Part shown: piece after piece, positions 1 to 7,639 of the stretch
Position numbering within the stretch: the stretch's first letter is position 1
Layout: each line of letters begins with the position of its first letter
Origin: Prasinococcaceae sp. CCMP 1430
Taxonomy: Eukaryota > Prasinodermophyta > Palmophyllophyceae > Prasinococcales > Prasinococcaceae
DNA: 28,644 nucleotides
Direction of reading: 5' to 3'
NCBI GenBank assembly: GCA_013416795.1
Contig: RQSC01000005.1
Span: 163,878-192,521, forward strand
The notes under the pieces: model-generated
What the model was told of the DNA's origin: nothing
What the model saw: only the letters and a program-made list of their open reading frames with translations
The model's database searches: none
Program-made: the position numbers and the translations under genes

Positions 1-51
1 GCTGCGGCGGCGCGTCCCGCTGGCCCGCCGCCCGCGCGCGCGCGCACTCAG

Positions 52-189
52 CGGCGCGCTGATGAGACGCTCATCCTCGCTCCGCACGTCCCCTCGAGAG
101 CGAAACCCGATCGGTGGGTGCCCCTTCGTTTTGCCAGTGGCGAAGAGGCACCGACGATTCCCATCAAAATGGAGACCCTGTCACCCTGA
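52..189 (+). CDS. 3'-terminal exon of an unidentified gene (partial)
   Basis: An open frame runs from the window edge to a TGA at 187-189 without needing a start codon. The part from 52 follows a plausible 3' splice site (a GC/CA-rich tract ending in CTCAG at 47-51). It encodes about 45 residues of ordinary composition, including RWVPLRFASGEEAPTIPIKM, unlike the Arg/Ala-rich shadow frames around it. The stop lies 53 bp from the stop of the convergent methyltransferase gene, matching the tight tail-to-tail spacing of the other convergent pairs here. I do not recognise the protein. The exon start is inferred; the frame is also open upstream, so the coding region could reach base 1. Confidence 0.42.
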   Translation, partial: RRADETLILAPHVPSRAKPDRWVPLRFASGEEAPTIPIKMETLSP

Positions 190-242
190 CCTGAATTGCG
201 GAGCGTGCTTGACGCTGGCAGCGATGGGGTCGAGATCGAGGG

Positions 243-1914
243 TCACAGGGGCCGCTCCTCCGCGCCGAGCCGGCTGGCCCACAGGAACGTGTTCTGGAGG
301 CGGGTGCGCAGCCCCTGTCAGCGCGAGCGACGTGTCTCTCCGAAGGCGCGCAGGCGTCCGAGTGTGCGTGCGCGTGCGTGAGTGTGTGCGCGCGCGTGCG
401 CGTGCGCGCGCACCTGGTAGCCGTGCGCCTGCACCTCAACAATGTCCATCGACTTGTCGTCTGCGACCATGCCAGCGAGGAGGTGTTCAGACCATCGTCC
501 GAACCTCTCCTTCAGGTGGTGCCTCGGAGGGCCTCGCCACGTGCTGGCTTTCACATTGCGGGAGACCCACTTGCCGCGTGCCGTAACTTCGCGAGCGGCA
601 AACGTGTGCTCACCGATGGTGAACGTGCGGCCGCGCGCGTCGTCGGCCTGTGCGGCCGGGAGGCAGCAGGGCTTGAGCGCGAGGGCGAGGGCGGTGTCCG
701 GGCAGCTGGCGCGCGCGTGCGCGTGAGTGTTGGCGGGGGTGTCGCGTTGCGTGTCAGTCGCGTCACGAGCGCGCGCACGCACGCACGCAAGCGATGCGCG
801 CGGCGTGCGATAGGCGCACGCACTTGTTGAACAGATCAACCGCCCGCAGCGCGAGCGTGCCGCACAGGTGCACGCCGAGGATGAGTGTGGGTGCGGCCCC
901 GCACACGCGCTCGCCGAGGTCCCGCAGCTGCCTTCGCTTCTTGAGATTCTTCTTGGTGATGTCCAGCCGAATCGGGTAAGCGCCGCGCACGGGTTGCAGG
1001 CCCCTTCCGCCGCTGCCACTGCCTCCTCCCCCCGCGCCTTCCGCGCCATCCGCGGGGTCGGCGTTGTACGCCTCGCCTGTCTGCGGGTTGCTGCCTGTGA
1101 TGTGCTCGATGGAGATGTGTTGAGGGCCCGGCGCTGCGTGCATCGGCGGGAAGGCCGAGTCGACGAGCACGATGCGCGACACGCGCGACGCGGGCAGCAT
1201 TTCCGACAGAAACATGGCGAGGTAGCCCTTGCCGCTAGCGAGGTCGAGCACCTGGAGCTTGCCCCGTCCCGCCAGCTCCGGGTCTGCGGCAGCGGCCTCG
1301 ACCGCCTGCGCGCAGCGCCGCAGCACGGGCAGGTACTCGCACAGCTCCTTGAGCATCTTGGTGCCGCCGCGCTTGTCGCGCTTGGTGAGCCGGCGCCAGA
1401 GCGCGCTATCACCGGCGTAGCGCGCGCGCCAGGCGACGATGGCGCGGACGCCGGCGTCGATCTCAGCCGCGTACTCTTCGCGCACCTCGACAGAGAGGAG
1501 AGACTGGGATTTGGGAGTGCGTGCATGTGTACATGGGTGCGGCACGCGTGCGTGTTAGCGATACAGCGTCGTGTGAGCGCCTCACGCGCAAAAGAGTACG
1601 CCCACACGCACCTCGAGCTCATCGTACATCCACTGCACATCGTATGGCTCAGCGCTGCCACTGCCCGCCGCCGTCGCACCGGCGGCACTGGCGTTACCAG
1701 CGGCGGCACGCGCTGCCGCGCTGGCGTGCTTGGGTGCCTTAGGGAGGCCTGCTGCGCGTCTCCTCGAGATGCCCCCCGCCGCCAAGATCGAGCACCTACT
1801 CGGGCGTGAGCTCGTGTGAGCAGGTGATGCTCGCGTTGAGCTGGTAGCGCCGAACCGCGCGGCGAGCGGCGCCACGCGGGGTGCGAGCGGTGTCCGCACA
1901 GCAAGCGCAGCCAT
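243..1914 (-). CDS. SAM-dependent methyltransferase (Methyltransf_32 / TRM13-METTL25-like), 4 exons
   Basis: Proposed exons (minus strand) are 1914-1612, 1503-824, 705-414 and 314-243, giving 448 aa; every junction is GT-AG and keeps frame. The motif I signature LDLASGKGYLAMFLSEMLP lies near residue 187. An acidic strand end follows (VLVDSAF), then GVHLCGTLALRAVDLFN near 312, and the second junction rebuilds ALALKPCCLP. The H-L-C-G and K-P-C-C-L-P blocks are typical of the Methyltransf_32 group, which includes TRM13-, METTL25- and GSTCD-type proteins, so RNA or protein methylation is likely but the substrate is unknown. The first 45 residues are rich in Ala, Arg and Ser with few acidic residues and look like an organelle transit peptide. 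The introns are 108, 118 and 99 bp; the last is almost pure alternating purine/pyrimidine sequence. The final exon (ending EERPL) is short and the least certain. Confidence 0.8.
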
Positions 1915-2357
1915 CGTCGCCGCAGGCGCGCGCGCCCGTCGAGTGGCTCTGGCTACGCGCGAATTGTCGAGCGCAGTCCAAAGCTACGGTATGACTGAAC
2001 TGGAGGCGCGCGCTTGTCCGCGCGCGCTGTGGCGCACACGGGCGCCAGCGCCGTTGACGGTGCCAGTGGTCAGCGCCCGCGCCCACGCCCACGCCCACGC
2101 CAACGTCTACGCCCGCGCCGACCACGGCGACGGCCAAGGCACGTGCTTTGGGTACATCAAAACGCATCCTCCCAAAACCCCAAGTGAAAACGCATACATT
2201 TTGATGTGAGGTGAGGTAGAGGTCTACTGCAAGGGAAAAGTAAGTTCAAAAAACAACCTTCGCGAGGTAGGAAACACGCATCCCAGACAGTCGCCACGGC
2301 CGCGCAGCAGGCGCGGCCGCGAGGCTTGAGGCGCCACGTGTGAAGGGTTGGGCAGCG
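1915..2357. other. Intergenic: upstream of the methyltransferase, downstream of the RING gene
   Basis: No convincing coding sequence is visible. It holds a short tandem array of CGCCCA hexamers around 2079-2102. Near the 3' end of the neighbouring RING gene there is a small perfect inverted repeat, GTAGA-GG-TCTAC, at 2216-2227, which lies about 130 nt beyond that gene's stop on the minus strand. The part next to 1914 should contain the methyltransferase promoter; no TATA-like box stands out. Confidence 0.5.
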
Positions 2358-4336
2358 TCAGACCTCCGCCGTCGCGTCGGGAGCAGCAGCCACCTGCTCC
2401 GTGTCGCGTCTCGCGGCATGCCACAGGACGATGTACGACACTGGCACCTCCTGCTTGCACACGGGGCATGCCACGGCCTCCTCGCCGCCAACGGACCGCC
2501 GACGCGCCGCCATCGCCCACCCCGTGAGGCACGAGGCGTGCACCGCGTGGCGGCACGGCAGTATAATCGACCAACCCGCGTCAGGATCCGCCAAGGCATC
2601 GCCCTCTTCGCTCGCGCAGCCGTCGGTGTCGGCGGCAGCAGTGGCCGGCACTGACCCGTTCGGTTCTGTCCCGTCGGCGGCAGCGGCTGTTTCGGGGCTG
2701 CTGCGCTCGTCCGCACGTTCGTCCACTGGCACCAGACACACCGGACACTCCTCGTTGAAACACCGGGCGCGCGGGCGCGCTTCAACGACGGTCGCATCGC
2801 CGCCAGCGTTGTCATCAGCACCGGGCCCTGCGAGCAGGGCGGCGGTTGACGAATGGTTTCCTTCGCGCGCCGCCTTCAGAGCGCGCCCATCGGAGTCCCG
2901 CGCACCCTCGCTCAAAAGGAAAGCCACGAGGGGCTTGTGGCCGCCCATGCAGGCGAGCTCGAGCGGCGATTTAGTGTCCTCGCGACCCTCGCCTGTTGCG
3001 GTGTTAGCCGTCGGCCGTCCTTCAGCATCTGTCGCCGCCGCAGCAGTTACCACCACCGCGCGCGGTGACGGTGGGTCGGTACCAGGAGAGGGCTCGGTAC
3101 CATCTGCAGTGGTGCTGGCATTTGCCTCGCCGTTCTTCAGCCCATCAGTATCACTGGCAGCAGCAACGTCTATGGCCGGTGCCTCGGCATCGATGTCGGC
3201 CCCCCTCGCGATGACCAGGTACTGCGCCTCAGGGAGAAATCCCTTTGCGGCGCACAGGGCCAAGGCGGTGCTTGCATTCTCCATCTTGACGAGCCTGATA
3301 CGCTCCTTGCCGTCGGCGCCCCCCTCGGCAGCGAGGCGAGCGTAGATGCCGTCCGCACTAAAGTCGCTCAGCTCGCCACCGACGTGCTCGCTGAGCGCCT
3401 CGAGGCCCTCCGCTGTGCGAAGTGGCGCCGCCATCCCAGAGGGAAAAGTGCTGGACGCGAAAGAGAGCGACTCGCCGGCGGGATCGATGATGGGGTAGAC
3501 CCTCGCGCCTCGCCTGCCGCGCCGTGCTCGCGACGCCCGCCTGCGCTCCGCGCGTCGGCGCGCCCTGCGCTGCGCGCGTCGCTCGTGCATGCATTTCTGC
3601 GCGGAGATGAGGCGCGCACACCGATCCAATAAGGTTGGCAAATTTTAGTGGTCAGCCACTCTGTGGTGGGACACAGGGACAACGCGCACGACTTGCGGCG
3701 CATGCGGATTGTTTGAGCGCAACGTACCTTGAAGCACAGACATACGGCCGCGATGATAATAGGCCCGACGATGATTGCGACCACGATCACACCCGCCAGG
3801 CCGACGAAGCGCAGCCACTGGCTGTTCCCTCCGCAGCCGTCACAGCCCTGGCACTGCTTGTAGACGCACTTGTTATACGGCGCCTTGACGTTCGCGCACT
3901 CCGACCAGCAGTTGGTGCTGTGCGTCGGATCGGGTTCGGGGTCGGAGCTTGACTTGTTATGCTCGACGTCCGAGGCTGACGTGTTGACAGGAATGTGTTC
4001 GGGTGCCGGAGGCGTTGTGTGTTTGTTCGTAGGCCTGTAATGCCCGAACCGATGGAGTAGCGTCCGAGAAGTATGCGTCGCGGCAGCGGTGTGCACCATA
4101 CTGTCGGCGACATGTGGAATAGCATGCTCTGTGTGCAAATGCCCCGACGTAATTGCAAGGGTGCCGTTGCCATCTCGCCTGCTGCTGCTGCTGCTGCTGC
4201 TGCTACTACTATTGAAGTTGTGGGCACCCGGCCACGCATCGAGCGAGGCGTCCCTGATGCTCCTAGGCGCCAGCGCGAGGATCACCCACAGCGCTGCACT
4301 CATGCCAAGTAGCTGTGCGCCGAGCAGCGCGCTCAA
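2358..4336 (-). CDS. Membrane-anchored ankyrin / RING-H2 protein (putative E3 ubiquitin ligase), 2 exons
   Basis: Proposed exons are 4336-3728 and 3596-2358, giving 615 aa. Exon 1 encodes a hydrophobic signal sequence (residues about 5-25), a Ser homopolymer (about 43-52), a Cys-rich patch (CVYKQCQGCDGC) and a transmembrane helix (about 178-200). It ends in LCFK at a strong donor, AAG|GTACGTT. A 131-bp intron leads, in phase, to an Arg-rich juxtamembrane segment, two ankyrin-like helical pairs (near 307 and 412) and a C-terminal RING-H2. In the RING, CPVC is at 487-490, CRHAVHASC supplies the C-x-H-x2-H-x2-C core, and the last pair is CPVC. RING-H2 domains recruit E2 enzymes; single-pass RING ligases often act in the ER or endosomes. 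Alternative: two genes, a small membrane protein and a cytosolic ankyrin-RING protein starting at 3641 or at the internal Met near 3435. The RING identity is firm; the fusion is inferred from the splice site and frame. Confidence 0.62.
4181..4212. repeat. Trinucleotide repeat (GCT)n followed by ACT units, coding poly-Ser
   Basis: About eight GCT units followed by ACT units form a microsatellite inside exon 1 of the membrane RING gene. Read on the minus strand it gives AGC and AGT codons for about ten consecutive Ser residues just after the signal sequence. Length variation here would keep the frame. Confidence 0.8.
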
Positions 4337-4568
4337 TGGGGCGCGCCGCGCCTGGCGCGCCGCCAGGTGAGCCCGCTGGTAACCATGGCGCTCCCCCCCA
4401 GGTGGCGGCGCCGGCGCGAACGCGCCCGCGCGCGCCGCCCACCAACTGACGCGGCGGGCGACTCTGGTGGATCAAAAAGGTGGTGTCTTAGTAGGGAAGC
4501 GCTCCAGCGTACAGCCAGCTACAATCTTCCCGACCGATGGTACATCGCCGCACTCCTTTCTTTCCACC

Positions 4569-6650
4569 TCACATCACTGAGCAGCGGCAGGCGGGCGCAG
4601 CCGGGTCTGGTGCTACGCTCACCTGGGTGCGCTTCCCACCGTGGACTCTGTCCTCCGCGCTCGGCTGGTGCGCGCGGATCTCCACCCCCGCCTTGACGGC
4701 GGAGGGGAAAATGACTGCCGGCATGTGCACGTACGAAGTGAGCGCGTTGAGCTTCGACGAGAGCACGATCTGGGGGGTGTCGTCGCCCTCGGCCGCCAGC
4801 ACTTCGTCCAGGGCCTCCATGAGCGTAGCGTTCGCCGAGCGGCCACCCCGCATGCTGCCGCTGGTGCTGGAATCGTCCGTCAACGACAGCAGCACTTTGC
4901 TCATCCTGGCCCCCACAGAAATGCCGCGGCTCCGGGAACGAGCGGAGTCGTCGGCCATGTGCGGCAGCGCGGGCGGTTTCAGGTCGATGACCACCAGCGT
5001 CGTGTCGTCGCGCGGGCCGTTGGTTGACTTGACGGACTTGCGCAATAGGCGCTTCGCGCAGCGGTCGGCGCTCAGGTGCCGCCCGAGCTTGACCACGTCG
5101 TCGCCACCCATGGTATCCCAGAGCCCGTCCGAGGCGACGACCAGGCGGCCACCCGTGCAAGGCGAGAGAGCGGTCGCAAAGAAGTTAGGCTCGCACGGCA
5201 TGAAGCTCTTGTCCTCTGCGTGCCCCCACACGTCCCAGTCGCCAATAGAACGGCTGCAGCACATCCCGCCGGGCCACACCCTCAGCGGACCCTTCGGCCC
5301 GCCGCTCGGCCCCACCTGCATCTGTGCGACGCGCAGCCCGCCCGCCGCTTTCACGCGCGTCGACTCGGCGTCTTCGGGGACAGTGAAGTTGTGCTCCTCC
5401 GTCACCTGGACCACGCCCACCGCCGGACAGTGCAAAAATCGCGCGTCGTTGCTCTTGTCCTTGGTGGCGGCGATCGAGCGCAGCATCAACGTGGAGAAGT
5501 GTCCGCTTGCGAGGGTGTCGGTCACCGCTGTGTTCGGGCGCACGCCGCGAGAGGACTTGTCGAGGACTATTTGGTCCTCGATGCTGCTGGCAGAGCCGCC
5601 GTCGACGCTGTTTGCGTCGAGGTCCTCGTCTCTATTGCCTTTCCCTGTACTCTCATTATCTCCGTCGTACTCGCGACCACCGTCGACGATCGCGCGAGGC
5701 GAGGGCGGCGGGGTCCCGGGTCGGTCCGGGCAGTAGGTGTCGAAGTCCTCGGACGCGTCGGTGGTCATCGTGATCGTCGAACCTGTGGACCACACGCGCT
5801 TGGTGGTCACTCCGAGCCCCTGCGAATCGATTGATGTTTGCGCAGACATGTACTCGGTCTGGCTGAGCCGCACGTGCTCTCGCAGGACCTCGAGCGTGAG
5901 CTTCACTCCACAACCGCTGCCTTCGCCCTCCCCGTCGCCGCCGTCCGCCAGCGCGTCCTCGGGTATCGAGAAAGTGGCACCGTGAAGCGAGGTATCTAGA
6001 GACGGCGGCGGCGACGTGGTCGTGTGGGGGCTGTCCTCTTTCCTCTGCACGCTGCTGCTGGTGGTACTCGGCGCATCTGTTGGGGCAAATATGTCGGTGT
6101 CGAGGTAGCCTCTGCTGTCGCCCACGTTGCACACGAGGACGTTCCAGCCCTGGATCACGACGAGCGTGAGCGTGGAACCACCGCCCCAGCCGAGCGAGCA
6201 GTACTTGCGATGTAAGTACACGACCGCCTTGCGCACAGCCTCGCGGTCGGTGGGCGGCGCGCCCTTGCAGTGCGCCTCGAGCGCCTTCATCAAGTTCAGC
6301 CGCAGGAAGTCTGCGCACTTCCAGCCGTTGTGACCGTCAAAAATTGCGAACACGTGGAAGAGCCTCCTCGCGATGTCCTGTGCGGCCTCGGGGCTCTTTC
6401 TCGCTGTATTGGCGATGTGCGGCTTGACCTCCCACGCGCCGTCGGCGTTCTCCTCGAGCGCCACCTCGTACGCCCCATCGCCCGTTCCGGCGGAAGCGCC
6501 GGCGCTGGGGCTCGCACGGCGCGCGAGCATGAGCGGCATGAAAAGGAAGCGGTCCTCGCCTTTCAGGTTGGCCTGCCGGCACGACGCAAACACGTTCGGT
6601 TGCGTCTCTAGCATTTGGCGGGAGGCGACGTGCGCCCCGCCCACCGCCAT
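4569..6650 (-). CDS. PP2C-family (PPM) Ser/Thr protein phosphatase with C-terminal CaaX box
   Basis: Starting at the ATG at 6650 this is 693 aa. The PPM motifs occur in order: GED (E32/D33), FAIFDGHNGW (D105, G106), GGSTLTLVV, CNVGDSRGYL near 175, MCCSRSIGDWDVWG near 465, VVASDGLWDTMGGDDVV (D508) and RDDTTLVVIDL near 547. These include the Asp residues that bind the two Mn/Mg ions. Between GDSRGYL and the SRSIGD motif sits an insert of roughly 200 or more Ser/Thr/Asp-rich residues, far longer than usual. The protein ends in CRCSVM-stop: CSVM is a good farnesylation CaaX box with a second Cys two residues upstream that could be palmitoylated, so membrane attachment is likely. The frame stays open to an ATG at 7184, but that extension crosses GT/CA repeats that look intronic, so I use the internal Met; a spliced upstream exon is possible. 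Confidence 0.85.
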   Translation of the reverse strand: MAVGGAHVASRQMLETQPNVFASCRQANLKGEDRFLFMPLMLARRASPSAGASAGTGDGAYEVALEENADGAWEVKPHIANTARKSPEAAQDIARRLFHVFAIFDGHNGWKCADFLRLNLMKALEAHCKGAPPTDREAVRKAVVYLHRKYCSLGWGGGSTLTLVVIQGWNVLVCNVGDSRGYLDTDIFAPTDAPSTTSSSVQRKEDSPHTTTSPPPSLDTSLHGATFSIPEDALADGGDGEGEGSGCGVKLTLEVLREHVRLSQTEYMSAQTSIDSQGLGVTTKRVWSTGSTITMTTDASEDFDTYCPDRPGTPPPSPRAIVDGGREYDGDNESTGKGNRDEDLDANSVDGGSASSIEDQIVLDKSSRGVRPNTAVTDTLASGHFSTLMLRSIAATKDKSNDARFLHCPAVGVVQVTEEHNFTVPEDAESTRVKAAGGLRVAQMQVGPSGGPKGPLRVWPGGMCCSRSIGDWDVWGHAEDKSFMPCEPNFFATALSPCTGGRLVVASDGLWDTMGGDDVVKLGRHLSADRCAKRLLRKSVKSTNGPRDDTTLVVIDLKPPALPHMADDSARSRSRGISVGARMSKVLLSLTDDSSTSGSMRGGRSANATLMEALDEVLAAEGDDTPQIVLSSKLNALTSYVHMPAVIFPSAVKAGVEIRAHQPSAEDRVHGGKRTQVSVAPDPAAPACRCSVM

Positions 6651-7639
6651 CACCGCTGGGCCCGCCGCCGATGCTGGCGGCGCCGCCGCTCGCAGACCCC
6701 AAGCGGTGCGCGCACGCGCGTTGGCCTCGCTGCTCTTCGCGCTCGCGCTGCAGGCGCGCGCCGCGGGCGGCGAGCTGCGCGCGTGGCGGGCAGGCGGCGT
6801 CGACGTGGTCGTCGAGGGAGGCGGCGGAACGAGCGGGGGCAATGGTGATGGTGACAGCGACGGGCCGGATGAGGTGCGCGCGCGCACGCACACGCAACCT
6901 GTGTGTGCACACGCTGACGCACGCACGTACGCGCACACGCGCACGCGAACGTGTGAGCGCTGACTGGCGGCGCGTGCATACGCGCACAGGACGCCGTCGA
7001 GGAGGTCCTCGTCGCCGTGTTTGCGCGCTCGCCGCCCGGTGCGCCTCCGGGGGCGCCGCCCGCGACGGCGCACCGCGCGCTCGCGCGGCGCACGCCGCGC
7101 GCAGTGGCGCCGCAGCCTCAGCGCTCCCCCGCCCCGCACGATGTTGCCACGCGCGCCCCGCACTTCCAACCTCCCTCTGCGCACCTGCTAAAGCTGGCCC
7201 CAATCGACCTGACGCCATCCCACCAAGAAAAGCTTAGACTGCTCAGCAAGCTCAGGTGTGTTTCTCGCCAACTATCTCAGTCAGCCCCAAGTCTGCCAGT
7301 CACCGCAGGCTCCAAATTCCAATCCGCCAATCATTGCGCGGGCTCAAAACCATTGTCGCCTGGCGGCGACTGCGTTGGAGATCGCGGCAATGCATCAACA
7401 ATCGGAGTCAACGGTCCTTTTTTTTTTTTGCGGCGCGCGTTCGGATCGTGCGCCGCGTTTCTCCGCTGGGGCACGTGGTTGGGGGCGCGTGTCCTCCTCC
7501 CGACCGCTCAGGCGCCCAAGAGGGCCGGGGCGTCGCGCGACGGCGGCCGCACGACCGCCCAAAGGGGCCGAGACAGCACCCCAGAAAAAAAGTGAATGGC
7601 ATCGCCCGATCTGGCGGGTGGGTCCAGTTCGTAACGACG
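6651..7639. other. 5' region of the PP2C gene (possible intron or upstream exon) and intergenic space
   Basis: The part at about 6880-6960 is a dense run of GTGCG, CACAC and ACGC alternation, the same texture as the confirmed-by-frame introns of the first methyltransferase gene. It therefore probably represents a 5' intron, with an upstream exon somewhere in 6980-7184. I could not fix donor and acceptor: in-frame residues there are mostly Arg, Ala and His without family similarity. From 7185 to 7639 nothing coding is recognisable; there is a T-run near 7418-7429. This stretch must hold the PP2C promoter and the LRRC49 transcript end. Confidence 0.4.

Noticed and set aside
318-1904. 528-codon open frame on the minus strand
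   Set aside because: It runs through the methyltransferase introns in the wrong frame for most of its length and is Arg/Ser/Cys-rich; only its part from about 414 to 705 coincides with a real exon.
4537-5736. 399-codon plus-strand frame
   Set aside because: Antisense to the PP2C catalytic domain, whose motifs are unambiguous.
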